From assembly GCF_031885415.1 (NCBI RefSeq), contig NZ_CP116871.1, positions 1-64,000 on the forward strand: 64,000 bases of DNA, given 5' to 3'. The notes under the pieces are model-generated. The model was given only the letters and a program-made list of their open reading frames with translations. It ran no database searches and was not told the DNA's origin. This stretch comes from Microbacterium forte (GTDB taxonomy: Bacteria; Actinomycetota; Actinomycetes; Actinomycetales; Microbacteriaceae). The stretch's first letter is position 1. Each line of letters opens with the position of its first letter. This document shows positions 15,089-23,803 of this stretch, piece by piece. The position numbers and the translations under genes were made by a program.

Positions 15089-15991
15089 ATGCAGCTCGAC
15101 CGTGCGCTGGACACGTATCTGCGTCACGTCACGATCGAGCGCGGTCTCAGCGGGCATACGATCGCCGCCTATCGCCGCGATCTCGGTGGCTACCTCGAGT
15201 GGCTGGAAGCCGACGGGGTCACCGACACGGCGCAGATCAGCGCGGCCGTCGTCGGGCGGTTCGTCGCCGATCGATCGGGTGCCGATCCCGCCCCCGCTGC
15301 GACCAGTCTCGCGCGACTGCAGTCGTCGGTGCGCGGGTGGCACCGCTTCCTGGCGCGCGAAGGCATCGAACAGGATGATCCGAGCGGGCGTCTTCGTCCA
15401 CCCAAGGCCCCTCGTCGCCTCCCCAAGGCGCTGACGATCGACCAGGTCGAGCGCCTGCTCGGCGCGCCCAGTGCCGAAGAGCCGATAGGGATCCGCGACA
15501 GGGCTTTGCTCGAACTGCTCTATGCGACCGGCGCCCGGGTGTCCGAGGCGGTCGGACTCGACGTCGACGACCTCGCTCACGGCGACGTGCTGCGCCTTCG
15601 GGGCAAGGGGTCGAAGGAGCGCATCGTGCCGATCGGCTCATTCGCCCGCGACGCGGTGGATGCGTATCTCACCCGCGTCCGCCCAGGTCTCGCGGCGAAG
15701 GGGCGGGCATCGGCCCGGCTCTTCCTCGGTGCTCGCGGTGCCCCGCTGTCACGGCAGAGCGCATGGCTCGTCATCCGCGCGGCCGCGGAGCACGCGCACA
15801 TCACCGTGGAGGTGTCGCCGCACACGCTGAGGCACTCGTTCGCGACGCACCTGCTGCAGGGCGGTGCCGACGTGCGCGTCGTGCAGGAGCTGCTCGGACA
15901 CGCCTCGGTCGCGACGACGCAGATCTACACGCACGTATCGGTCGACACCCTGCGGGACATCTACGCCACTTCTCATCCGCGCGCCCGCTGA
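15089..15991 (+). CDS. xerD: Tyrosine recombinase XerD
   Basis: 300 aa; ATG 15089, two bases after the NUDIX stop with GAGG ahead of it. The N-terminal SAM-like core-binding domain (1 to about 105) is followed by the catalytic domain with Arg150 (ATGARVSE), Lys in RGKGSKER near 173, His245 and Arg248 (HTLRHSF), His271 (LLGHAS) and nucleophile Tyr280 (QIYTHV). Length and position between the NUDIX gene and parA identify the housekeeping dif recombinase for chromosome dimer resolution rather than a phage integrase. Confidence 0.93.
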   Translation: MQLDRALDTYLRHVTIERGLSGHTIAAYRRDLGGYLEWLEADGVTDTAQISAAVVGRFVADRSGADPAPAATSLARLQSSVRGWHRFLAREGIEQDDPSGRLRPPKAPRRLPKALTIDQVERLLGAPSAEEPIGIRDRALLELLYATGARVSEAVGLDVDDLAHGDVLRLRGKGSKERIVPIGSFARDAVDAYLTRVRPGLAAKGRASARLFLGARGAPLSRQSAWLVIRAAAEHAHITVEVSPHTLRHSFATHLLQGGADVRVVQELLGHASVATTQIYTHVSVDTLRDIYATSHPRAR

Positions 15992-16058
15992 GATCGCGGC
16001 ACCGCGGCGAAATCGCGGGATCGCCGGGGCTGAGGCAGTGATCCCGCCAGGCGATCGG

Positions 16059-16064
16059 TAGACT
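16059..16064 (+). promoter_or_regulatory. Candidate -10 for the parA-scpAB operon
   Basis: TAGACT at 16059-16064, in the 102-nt gap after xerD, would give a start near 16071 and a leader of about 23 nt that includes AGGAG (16084-16088). No convincing -35 is present. The gap is the longest inside the recN-to-der run apart from the recN/pyrG and HAD/tlyA junctions, so a promoter is plausible. Confidence 0.35.
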
Positions 16065-16093
16065 CGACCGAGCACGAAAGAGCAGGAGAATCG

Positions 16094-16984
16094 GTGGCTG
16101 AGAACGCGGCGAAGTCCAGGGCGAAAACGTCGAAGAACGACGACACCCCCATGGGACCCACCGGGCGTCCCTATCACGGCTTCGCGACCCCTGAACCGCT
16201 CGCCTCGCACGGGCCCGCACGCATCATCGCGCTGTGCAACCAGAAGGGCGGCGTCGGCAAGACGACGACCGCGATCAACCTCGCTGCGGCCCTCGCTGAA
16301 TACGGGCGCAAGGTGCTGGCCGTCGACTTCGACCCCCAGGGCGCGCTGTCGGCCGGTCTCGGCATCCAGACACATGACGTGCCGACCGTGTACGACCTGC
16401 TGCTCGACACCAAGCGCGACGCGCATGAGGCGATCGTCCCCTCAGGGGTCGACGGTCTCGACGTGATGCCCGCGAACATCGACCTGTCCGCCGCCGAGGT
16501 GCACCTCGTGAACGAGGTCGCCCGCGAGACGATCCTCGCCCGTGTTCTCCGTCAGGTGGCGGGGGAGTACGACGTCATCCTGATCGACTGCCAGCCCTCG
16601 CTCGGCCTGCTCACGGTGAACGCACTGACTGCGGCTCATGGCGTCATCATCCCGCTCGAGTGCGAGTTCTTCGCGCTTCGCGGCGTGGCCCTCCTGATCG
16701 AGACCATCGACAAGGTGCGGGACCGGCTGAACCCGTCGATCACGATGGACGGCCTTCTCGCCACCATGTACGACCCGCGCACGCTGCACTCGCGCGAGGT
16801 TCTCGAGCGTGTGGTCGAGGCATTCGGCGACGACGTCCTGGAGACCGTGATCGGTCGCACGGTCAAGTTCCCCGACGCCTCGGTCTCCGGCGTGCCGATC
16901 ACCGAGTTCGCTCCGGAGCACGCTGCCGCGCAGGCCTACCTGCGGCTGGCGCGGGAGCTGGTCACCCGTGGCGCTGTCGCCTGA
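16094..16984 (+). CDS. ParA family ATPase
   Basis: 296 aa; GTG 16094 follows AGGAG. After a 40-residue polar lead, the deviant Walker [11 protein letters not shown] lies near residues 50-60, VDFDPQGALSAGLG near 78 and LIDCQPSLGLLT near 163. It is the Soj/ParA-like ATPase found just ahead of scpA-scpB in actinobacteria (Rv1708-type). That position suggests work with the condensin accessory proteins in chromosome organisation. It is not the ParA next to parB at the origin; no parB or parS is seen here. Confidence 0.88.
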   Translation: MAENAAKSRAKTSKNDDTPMGPTGRPYHGFATPEPLASHGPARIIALCNQKGGVGKTTTAINLAAALAEYGRKVLAVDFDPQGALSAGLGIQTHDVPTVYDLLLDTKRDAHEAIVPSGVDGLDVMPANIDLSAAEVHLVNEVARETILARVLRQVAGEYDVILIDCQPSLGLLTVNALTAAHGVIIPLECEFFALRGVALLIETIDKVRDRLNPSITMDGLLATMYDPRTLHSREVLERVVEAFGDDVLETVIGRTVKFPDASVSGVPITEFAPEHAAAQAYLRLARELVTRGAVA

Positions 16985-17897
16985 GCTCGAGCCGTCAGAC
17001 ACCCCGGCAGAGTCCGTCTCGCCAGCTCAGTCCGTCTCACCCGCAGAGTCCATCGGGCCTGTCGACGCCGCCGCGGAGCGCGATCCCGAGGTCACGGGAG
17101 AAGCCTCCGTCTCGGAGGCCGGATTCCGCGTCTCACTGTCGAACTTCGACGGCCCGTTCGATCTGCTGCTGAACCTCATCTCGAAGCACGAGATGGACAT
17201 CACCGAGGTCTCCCTGAGCGCAGTCACGAACGAGTTCATCGCGTACCTCAAGGAGCTCGACGACGACGAGGAACTCGACCAGGCGTCGGAGTTCCTGGTG
17301 GTCGCGGCGACGCTGCTCGACATGAAGGTGGCAGGGCTCCTGCCGCAGGGTGAGCTGGTGGATGCCGAGGCCGTCGCACTGCTCGAGGCCCGAGACCTTC
17401 TCTTCGCGCGCCTCCTGCAGTATCGCGCCTTCAAGGAGGTGTCCGCCTGGTTCGCCCGGTGCCTGCAGCGCGAGGACCGGCGTCATGTGCGCGCGGCCAG
17501 GCTCGACGAGAAGCACCGGCGGAAGACGCCAGAGCTCGTCTGGTCGCTCAGCGTCGACGATTTCGCCGCCCTCGCACTTCTGGCCTTCGCGCCGAGAGAG
17601 ATCCCACATGTCGGCCTCGATCATCTGCACGCGCCGCTCGTCAGCATCCGCGAACAGGCCGCGATCGTCGTCACCCTGCTCCGCGCCGCGGAGTCGGTGA
17701 GCTTCCGCGAGCTCGTCGCGGGTGTGAGCGAGCCGGGGATCGTCGTCGCGCGGTTCATCTCCGTGCTGGAGCTCTACCGGCACGCCGCCCTCTCATTCGA
17801 ACAACTGGAACCGCTCGGCGAGCTGACGCTGCGCTGGGCAGCCGACTCCTGGTCGGACGAGACACTCGCATCGCTGGGAGCCGACTATGACCGATGA
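16968..17897 (+). CDS. scpA: Segregation and condensation protein ScpA
   Basis: 309 aa from GTG 16968, overlapping the parA end by 17 nt. The first 45 residues are Ser/Pro/Ala-rich and disordered. The kleisin domain starts at FRVSLSNFDGPFDLLLNLIS and includes EMDITEVSLSAVTNEFIAYL. ScpA bridges SMC heads with ScpB. A downstream start is possible because the N-terminal tail is not conserved-looking. Its end overlaps the scpB start by 11 nt. Confidence 0.92.
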   Translation: MALSPELEPSDTPAESVSPAQSVSPAESIGPVDAAAERDPEVTGEASVSEAGFRVSLSNFDGPFDLLLNLISKHEMDITEVSLSAVTNEFIAYLKELDDDEELDQASEFLVVAATLLDMKVAGLLPQGELVDAEAVALLEARDLLFARLLQYRAFKEVSAWFARCLQREDRRHVRAARLDEKHRRKTPELVWSLSVDDFAALALLAFAPREIPHVGLDHLHAPLVSIREQAAIVVTLLRAAESVSFRELVAGVSEPGIVVARFISVLELYRHAALSFEQLEPLGELTLRWAADSWSDETLASLGADYDR

Positions 17898-18489
17898 CGT
17901 GACCGAATCCGCGACCGATGCAACCGTGCGGGAGTCTCCGCTGTCCGAGCGCATCGAGGCGATCCTGCTGATCATCGACGAGCCGATCGGTCTCGTCGCC
18001 CTCGCCGCGGCAGTCGGCTCGCCGGTGGCGGCAGTACGGCAGACGATCGAGACTCTGGTCGACGATTACGACGGCAAGGGGCATGGCCCGCGTCGTGGTT
18101 TCGAACTGCGCGAGGTCGGAGGCGGATGGCGCCTCTACGTGCGCGAGGATCACGACGATGTCGTCGCGGAGTTCGTCGGCGGACAGGCACCTGCGCGACT
18201 CTCTCAGGCGGCGCTCGAGACGCTCGCCGTGATCGCATACAAGCAGCCGGTCACACGCAGCCAGGTGGCGTCTATCCGCGCGGTGAACGTCGACTCGGTC
18301 GTGCGCACTCTTCTCGCTCGAGGTCTCATCACCGAGCTGTTTGCGGACTCCGAGACCGGCGCGATCAACTACGGCACCACCGACGCGCTCCTGCAGCACT
18401 TGGGCATCAACTCGCTCGACGATCTGCCGCCGATCTCTCCTCTTCTCGACGACGGCGCAGACGGTTTCGACGAAGGGACCATCCGATGA
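17887..18489 (+). CDS. scpB: Segregation and condensation protein ScpB
   Basis: 200 aa; ATG 17887. Two winged-helix domains: LSERIEAILLIIDEPIGL (about 19-36) opens the first, and the second contains LSQAALETLAVIAYKQPVTR followed by TLLARGLITEL. It partners ScpA on SMC. The C-terminus reads GFDEGTIR; the DNA for its last eight codons plus stop is duplicated 86 bp downstream. Confidence 0.93.
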   Translation: MTDDVTESATDATVRESPLSERIEAILLIIDEPIGLVALAAAVGSPVAAVRQTIETLVDDYDGKGHGPRRGFELREVGGGWRLYVREDHDDVVAEFVGGQAPARLSQAALETLAVIAYKQPVTRSQVASIRAVNVDSVVRTLLARGLITELFADSETGAINYGTTDALLQHLGINSLDDLPPISPLLDDGADGFDEGTIR

Positions 18490-18575
18490 CCTCGGTGGAA
18501 CCCGCTCGTCCGAAGTCGTCGGGTCGCGCGGACACGATGCACAGATTCAGTTTCGACGAAGGGACCATCCGATGA
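18464..18575 (+). repeat. 26-bp direct repeat flanking a 60-bp insert
   Basis: GTTTCGACGAAGGGACCATC and six following bases occur identically at 18464-18489 (end of scpB) and 18550-18575 (just before and into the next start codon), separated by 60 bp. Both copies end in ATGA. Removal of 86 bp would restore a simple scpB / pseudouridine synthase ATGA overlap. Confidence 0.92.
18486..18575 (+). CDS. Possible 29-codon ORF created by the scpB-end duplication
   Basis: ATG 18486 (overlapping the scpB TGA) opens a frame starting MTSVEPARPKSSGR and ending FSFDEGTIR at TGA 18575, which overlaps the ATG of the pseudouridine synthase gene. Its last residues copy the ScpB C-terminus. It keeps ATGA junctions on both sides, so it could carry translational coupling across the insert. 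No domain is visible and it may have no function as a peptide. Confidence 0.35.
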   Translation: MTSVEPARPKSSGRADTMHRFSFDEGTIR

Positions 18576-19360
18576 GCGGCTTCGAGACACCAGAGGGCAT
18601 CCGCCTGCAGAAGGTGCTGTCGGCGGCGGGCGTGGCCTCACGACGCGTGATCGAGCAGTACATCGTCGAGGGACGGATCCGGGTGAACGGAGAGACCGTC
18701 ACCGAGCTCGGTCGCCGCGTGGACCCGGAGACCGACCTCATCGACGTGGACGGCACCGCGGTTCAGCTCGACGTGACGAAGCGGTACGTGATGCTGAACA
18801 AGCCGACCGGAGTGGTCAGCAGCCTTCGCGACGAGAACGGCCGGCCCGATCTGCGCGTCTTCACCGACGACTACGAGGAGCGCCTCTACAACGTCGGGCG
18901 ACTCGATGCCGAGACCAGCGGTCTGCTCGTCCTGACGAACGACGGCGACCTCGCGCACGTGCTCGCTCACCCGTCTTTCGGTGTCACCAAGGTGTACATC
19001 GCGAAGGTCGAGGGCGAGGTGACAGCCCAGACGATCTCGAAGCTCACCAAGGGCATCGATCTGGACGACCGCCCGATCGCGGCAGACAAGGCGCGGCTGC
19101 TCGACACCTCGCGCGGGTCCAGTCTCGTCGAGCTGACACTGCACTCCGGTCGCAACAGGATCGTCAGAAGGATGCTGGCTGCCGTCGGCCACCCCGTGAC
19201 CGAACTCGTGCGCCGTCAGTTCGGTCCGCTGCACCTGGGAACCCTCCCGGTTGGGAAGACCCGCGAACTGACTAAAATCGAACTCGGCGCACTCTTGACT
19301 CTGTCGCGCCGTGATTCCGGTGTCGCCGAGGCGCCAGGCGAGCAACAGGAGAACGAGTGA
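18572..19360 (+). CDS. Pseudouridine synthase, RsuA/RluB family
   Basis: 262 aa; ATG 18572 begins MSGFETPEGIRLQKVLSAAG. An N-terminal S4 domain (about 9-65) is followed by the catalytic domain with NKPTGVVSS and GRLDAETSGLLVLTNDGDL, whose Asp is the catalytic residue. RSGRNRIVRRM-type sequence (LHSGRNRIVRRML) follows. It isomerises a uridine in rRNA, probably 23S by family habit (RluB-like). Its TGA overlaps the GTG of tyrA. Position matches Rv1711 of the mycobacterial block. Confidence 0.9.
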   Translation: MSGFETPEGIRLQKVLSAAGVASRRVIEQYIVEGRIRVNGETVTELGRRVDPETDLIDVDGTAVQLDVTKRYVMLNKPTGVVSSLRDENGRPDLRVFTDDYEERLYNVGRLDAETSGLLVLTNDGDLAHVLAHPSFGVTKVYIAKVEGEVTAQTISKLTKGIDLDDRPIAADKARLLDTSRGSSLVELTLHSGRNRIVRRMLAAVGHPVTELVRRQFGPLHLGTLPVGKTRELTKIELGALLTLSRRDSGVAEAPGEQQENE

Positions 19361-20502
19361 CCGATACGACGAGTGCGCCCACGGGGGCTCGGAGTTCTGT
19401 CGCGCCGCGAATCGCCGCCAGGCTCTCGGGCACCGTTCGTGTTGTCGGCGCCGGTCTGCTCGGTGCGAGCATCGGTCATGCGCTCCGCGCCAAGGGCGTC
19501 GATGTGGTGCTCGCCGACACGTCGCCGGCTCAGCTGCGCCTCGCGATCGACTACGGAGCCGGTCGCTCGGCTGCCGACGACGACTCGCCGGTGCTGATCG
19601 TGGTCGCCGTGCCGCCGGACGTCACTGCAGATGTCATCGAGTCCGAACTGGCTCGTTTTCCGCACGCCGTCGTCACTGACGTGGCGAGCGTCAAGCTCGA
19701 GCCCTTCCACAGCCTGCAGAGGCGCGGAGTCGACCTGACGCGCTACATCGGCTCGCACCCGCTCGCCGGACGAGAGCGGGGCGGGGCGATCTCCGCTCGC
19801 GCAGACCTGTTCATCGGACGCCCGTGGGTCGTGTGCCGTGATGCCGACACCAAGGCAGCGGATCTCGCGCTCGTCGAGGCGCTGGCTCTCGATGTCGGAG
19901 CGATGCCCCTCGAGATGACTCCGGAGGAGCACGACCGCTCCGTTGCCCTCACCTCACATGTTCCGCAGGTGATCGCCAGCCTTCTTGCCGGACGGCTCGC
20001 CGAGGCGGATGAGGGCGCGCTGCGCCTCTCCGGCCAGGGCGTGCGCGACACGACGCGCATCGCCGCATCGGCCCCTGAGCTCTGGGTGCAGATCCTCGGC
20101 GCGAACGCCGCGCCCGTGGTCGAGATCCTCGACGCCCTGGCATCCGATCTGCGTCAGGTGTCCGACGCGCTGCGCGAGCCCGAAGCTCCCGGCGCTCGGC
20201 GCGTGGTCGCCGAGACGATCCGACAGGGGAACGACGGCGTCGAGCGGCTCCCCGGAAAGCACGGACAGAACCAGCGGTTCGAGTCGCTCGTCGTGATGAT
20301 CGACGACACCGCCGGCCAGCTCGGCCGTCTGTTCGGCGAGCTCGGAGAGCTCGGCGTCAACGTCGAGGATCTTCGTCTCGAACACTCACCGGGTGCACAG
20401 TTCGGCCTCGCCGAGATCAGTGTCGAGCCCGCAGCGCTGCACGGCGCGATCACCGGACTCCAGGAACGCGGCTGGCGGATTGCAGGTACCACCAATGACT
20501 GA
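19357..20502 (+). CDS. tyrA: Prephenate dehydrogenase
   Basis: 381 aa; GTG 19357 overlaps the previous stop (GTGA). The NAD-binding motif [14 protein letters not shown] is near residues 30-43. The catalytic core includes [11 protein letters not shown] and [15 protein letters not shown]-terminal ACT-like segment ([20 protein letters not shown], about 312-331) suggests feedback sensing of tyrosine. The enzyme oxidatively decarboxylates prephenate in tyrosine synthesis. It overlaps cmk by 8 nt, an arrangement also known in other Gram-positives. Confidence 0.9.
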   Translation: MTDTTSAPTGARSSVAPRIAARLSGTVRVVGAGLLGASIGHALRAKGVDVVLADTSPAQLRLAIDYGAGRSAADDDSPVLIVVAVPPDVTADVIESELARFPHAVVTDVASVKLEPFHSLQRRGVDLTRYIGSHPLAGRERGGAISARADLFIGRPWVVCRDADTKAADLALVEALALDVGAMPLEMTPEEHDRSVALTSHVPQVIASLLAGRLAEADEGALRLSGQGVRDTTRIAASAPELWVQILGANAAPVVEILDALASDLRQVSDALREPEAPGARRVVAETIRQGNDGVERLPGKHGQNQRFESLVVMIDDTAGQLGRLFGELGELGVNVEDLRLEHSPGAQFGLAEISVEPAALHGAITGLQERGWRIAGTTND

Positions 20503-21169
20503 CTTCATCGCGATCGATGGGCCCGCCGGTTCCGGCAAGTCCAGTGTGTCGAAGGCGGTCGCCCGCGCTCTGGGCTTCGGCTACCTCGACACGGGGTCGG
20601 CCTATCGCGCTCTCGCCTGGCACGTGCTCGATCGAGGGGCCGACACGGCGGATGCTGCCGCGGTGCTCGACGCGGTCGCGGATTTCCCTGTGCGCCTCGG
20701 TCTCGACCCCGACGATCGCACGGTGCGGGTCGGCGACGTGGACGTCACGGACGCGATCCGCGAACCCACCGTCTCGGGCGCCGTCAGCGGCGTCGCCCGC
20801 GTTCCCGAGGTGCGCGACCAGGTGAACCGTCTGTTCCGCACCCTCGTGGCCGAGGCGCCCTACCCGGCTGTCGTCGTCGAGGGGCGCGACATCACCACCG
20901 TGGTGGCACCGGACGCCCCGGTGCGCATCCTTCTCACGGCTGCGCCCGAGGTGCGCGCCGCACGACGCGCCGGCGAACTCGCCGGCGAGAACGCCGAGAC
21001 CGTCGCGGCCGCACTGCACAAGCGCGACGCTTCAGACAGCGCCGTCGTCGACTTCCTGAACGCCGCCGAAGGCGTCGAGGTCGTCGATTCGACGGAGCTC
21101 GATTTCACACAGACCATCGACGCCGTCCTCGCGGTGATCGAACGAACCCGAGGAGTACACCATGGCTGA
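20495..21169 (+). CDS. cmk: Cytidylate kinase
   Basis: 224 aa; ATG 20495 gives [17 protein letters not shown] with the P-loop GPAGSGKS at residues 9-16. [10 protein letters not shown] (CMP-binding), a [12 protein letters not shown] segment and [11 protein letters not shown] complete the family pattern. It phosphorylates CMP/dCMP. It overlaps tyrA upstream and der downstream by 8 nt each, so the three are tightly coupled. Confidence 0.95.
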   Translation: MTDFIAIDGPAGSGKSSVSKAVARALGFGYLDTGSAYRALAWHVLDRGADTADAAAVLDAVADFPVRLGLDPDDRTVRVGDVDVTDAIREPTVSGAVSGVARVPEVRDQVNRLFRTLVAEAPYPAVVVEGRDITTVVAPDAPVRILLTAAPEVRAARRAGELAGENAETVAAALHKRDASDSAVVDFLNAAEGVEVVDSTELDFTQTIDAVLAVIERTRGVHHG

Positions 21170-22682
21170 CGACGAATACGAAGGCGGCCCCGACCAGCTC
21201 GCCGAGAAGATGGCGCAGCTCGACGAGCAGCTCGCCGAAGCGCGTGCCGAGACACTGCGCGCGGGCCTCGCCGACTACGACCTCGACGATGAAGATGCCG
21301 CGCTGCTCGCCGGCATCACGATGGGCGAGGACGGCATCCAGTTCTTCCCCGCACTGCCGGTCGTCGCGATCGTCGGTCGCCCGAACGTCGGCAAGTCGGC
21401 GCTCGTGAACCGCATCCTCGGACGCCGTGAGGCCGTCGTCGAGGACACACCCGGTGTGACCCGCGACCGCGTGACGTACAAGGCCGAGTGGGCCGACCGT
21501 CGCTTCTCGCTCGTCGACACCGGAGGCTGGGAGCCCGACGCGCGAGGCATCGACCGCTCGGTCGCCGCGCAGGCAGAGGTCGCGATCGACCTCGCCGACG
21601 TCGTGCTGTTCGTCGTCGATGCGATGGTCGGCGCCACGTCGACCGACGAGCATGTCGTGAAGATGCTGCGCAAGAGCGGCAAGCCCGTCTTCCTCGTCGC
21701 GAACAAGATCGATGACGCCCGTCAGGAGCCCGAAGCGGCAGCCCTGTGGAACCTCGGTCTCGGCGAGCCGCACCCCGTCTCGGCCATCCACGGTCGTGGT
21801 GTGGCCGACCTGCTCGATGAGCTGTTGAAGACGCTCCCCGATGTCTCGGCCGTCGCGAAGGCGGAGATCGGCGGACCGCGTCGCGTCGCGATCCTCGGTC
21901 GCCCGAACGTCGGCAAGTCGTCGCTGCTCAACAAGGCCGCCGGCGAAGAGCGCGTGGTCGTCAACGACCTCGCAGGAACCACCCGCGATCCGGTCGATGA
22001 GATCGTCGAGCTCGGCGGCAAGCTGTGGCGTCTGGTCGACACCGCCGGCATCCGTCGCCGCGTGCACATGGCGCAGGGTGCCGACTTCTACGCCTCGCTG
22101 CGTACGTCAGCCGCGCTCGAGAAGGCCGAGGTCGGTGTCGTCGTCCTCGACGTGTCCGAGTCGATCAGCGAGCAGGACGTCCGCATCATCGACCTGGTGC
22201 TCGAGTCCGGTCGTGCGCTCGTGCTCGCGTTCAACAAGTGGGATCGTCTGAACGACGACGATCTCGAGAATGCCGATCGTCGCCGCTACCTCGAGCGCGA
22301 GATCGAGCAGGACCTGGCGCACGTCGCCTGGGCTCCGCGCGTGAACATCTCGGCGAAGACCGGCCGTCACCTCGACAAGCTGGTGCCCGCGCTCGAGACC
22401 GCGCTCACGAACTGGGACCGTCGCATTCCCACGGGCAAGTTCAACGCGTTCCTCGCCGAGCTGGTCGCCGAGCACCCGCACCCGCTGCGCGGAGGCAAGC
22501 AGCCGCGCATCCTGTTCGGCACGCAGGCATCGACTCGTCCGCCGACGTTCGTGCTGTTCACGACCGGGTTCCTCGACCCCGGGTACCGTCGATTCATCCA
22601 GCGTCGCCTGCGCGAGCTGTACGAGTTCGACGGAACGCCCATCGTCATCAACATGCGGGTGCGCGAGAAGCGTCAGCGCTGA
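21162..22682 (+). CDS. der: Ribosome-associated GTPase Der (EngA)
   Basis: 506 aa; ATG 21162. After an acidic N-terminal extension of about 65 residues, two GTPase domains each begin with GRPNVGKS (near residues 70 and 247). G3 motifs DTGGW and DTAGI and G4 motifs NKID and NKWD are present. A C-terminal KH-like domain ends in [10 protein letters not shown]. Der is needed for 50S maturation. It is the last gene of the long plus-strand run. Confidence 0.96.
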   Translation: MADDEYEGGPDQLAEKMAQLDEQLAEARAETLRAGLADYDLDDEDAALLAGITMGEDGIQFFPALPVVAIVGRPNVGKSALVNRILGRREAVVEDTPGVTRDRVTYKAEWADRRFSLVDTGGWEPDARGIDRSVAAQAEVAIDLADVVLFVVDAMVGATSTDEHVVKMLRKSGKPVFLVANKIDDARQEPEAAALWNLGLGEPHPVSAIHGRGVADLLDELLKTLPDVSAVAKAEIGGPRRVAILGRPNVGKSSLLNKAAGEERVVVNDLAGTTRDPVDEIVELGGKLWRLVDTAGIRRRVHMAQGADFYASLRTSAALEKAEVGVVVLDVSESISEQDVRIIDLVLESGRALVLAFNKWDRLNDDDLENADRRRYLEREIEQDLAHVAWAPRVNISAKTGRHLDKLVPALETALTNWDRRIPTGKFNAFLAELVAEHPHPLRGGKQPRILFGTQASTRPPTFVLFTTGFLDPGYRRFIQRRLRELYEFDGTPIVINMRVREKRQR

Positions 22683-22770
22683 TCCGCAGCCGGGTCGCAC
22701 GAGTGAACAGCTGTTCCCTCGTGTGACCCGGATGCATGCCGACGCCCGGATGCTGTGACAGGCTGAAGGG

Positions 22771-23781
22771 GTGACTGTCGTACCTCCTGCCCCAGGTGAG
22801 CCCCGCCGCCCCGATGGGCCCCGGAACCCGGGTGACGCCTGGGTGGTCGCCGCGTCGGGGGAGAAGTACTGGGGACGTTTCGGCGCCGCCGGTCTGCTCG
22901 CCTTCGACCCCGCGCGCGGAATCCTGCTGCAGCACCGCGTCTCATGGAGCCACTTCGGGGGTACGTGGGGCCTGCCCGGTGGCGCGATGCACGAGGGTGA
23001 GAGCGCGATCGAGGGTGCTGTGCGTGAGGCACAGGAGGAGGCGGGGGTGCCCGATGGTTCCGTGCGGCCACGGTTCACCAGTGTGCTCGACCTCGACGTG
23101 TGGTCATACACGACCGTCATCGCCGATGTGGTGCGCCCGTTCGAACCGGTGATCAATGACCCCGAGAGCGTGGCGCTCGAGTGGGTGCCGGTCGACGAGG
23201 TCGACTCGCGACCGTTGCACCCCGGTTTCGGCAACGCATGGCCTGCTCTTCGCGCCCTGCTCGAGGTTCGCCCGGCGCTCGTCGTCGATGCCGCGAACGT
23301 GGTCGGCTCAGTGCCCGACGGCTGGTGGAAGGATCGCGCGGGCGCGGCGACTCGTCTCGCTTCGCGCCTGGACGGGGTCGCCGTGCCGGCGTCTGATCTC
23401 GGGATAGACGGGACGCTCTGGTTCCCGGAGGTCGCACTCGTCGTCGAAGGGAAGGCGCGCGGGATCTCCGCGCCGTCGCCGTCATCGTCTGCTGGTGCTG
23501 GTGCTGGTGCTGGTGCTGGTGCTGGTGCTGGTGCTGGTGCTGGTGCTGGTGCAGATGCGATGGCCCCCGAGCTGCTCCCAGCCGGGGGCGTCTCGGTTGT
23601 GCGTGCTGAGGCCGCGGGTGACGACACGATCGTCGCGGAGGTCGAGCGTCGATCGCGGGCGGGACAGTATGTCGTCGCCGTCACGAGCGACCGCGAGCTG
23701 CAGAACCGCGTCGTCGCGGCGGGCGCCGCGCAGGTGCTCTCGGCCGGCTGGCTGTTGGGCGTGCTGCCGCAACAGGCCTGA
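22771..23781 (+). CDS. NUDIX hydrolase fused to a NYN/PIN-like domain
   Basis: 336 aa from GTG 22771, placed 6 nt after a CAGGCT box; a later start is possible. Residues about 30-165 form a NUDIX domain (GTWGLPGGAMHEGESAIEGA, then REAQEEAG). Residues about 168-336 resemble a NYN/PIN nuclease fold: LVVDAANVVGSVPDGWWKDR supplies the first Asp and Asn, DDTIVAEV the middle acidic residues, and VAVTSDRELQNRV the SDREL motif. The two strands of the second domain are split by a perfect (Ala-Gly)10 linker coded by a 6-bp repeat. A role in cleaving nucleotides or RNA ends is inferred from the domains only. Confidence 0.8.
   Translation: MTVVPPAPGEPRRPDGPRNPGDAWVVAASGEKYWGRFGAAGLLAFDPARGILLQHRVSWSHFGGTWGLPGGAMHEGESAIEGAVREAQEEAGVPDGSVRPRFTSVLDLDVWSYTTVIADVVRPFEPVINDPESVALEWVPVDEVDSRPLHPGFGNAWPALRALLEVRPALVVDAANVVGSVPDGWWKDRAGAATRLASRLDGVAVPASDLGIDGTLWFPEVALVVEGKARGISAPSPSSSAGAGAGAGAGAGAGAGAGAGADAMAPELLPAGGVSVVRAEAAGDDTIVAEVERRSRAGQYVVAVTSDRELQNRVVAAGAAQVLSAGWLLGVLPQQA
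23491..23550 (+). repeat. GCTGGT hexanucleotide repeat x10
   Basis: Ten perfect GCTGGT units encode (Ala-Gly)10 inside the NYN-like half of the fusion gene. Copy changes would alter linker length in steps of two residues without a frameshift. Confidence 0.95.
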
Positions 23782-23803
23782 TGGATACAGCGCGTCGCTG
23801 CGT

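Noticed and set aside
15089..15991. Tyrosine recombinase as a mobile-element integrase
   Set aside because: It lies in a conserved housekeeping order between the NUDIX and parA-scpAB genes, has XerD length and motifs, and no attachment repeats or cargo are seen.
18126..18575. 149-codon frame through scpB ending at 18575
   Set aside because: Its first part is a shadow of scpB. Only the last 29 codons, starting at the ATG overlapping the scpB stop, are worth noting, and they are listed separately.
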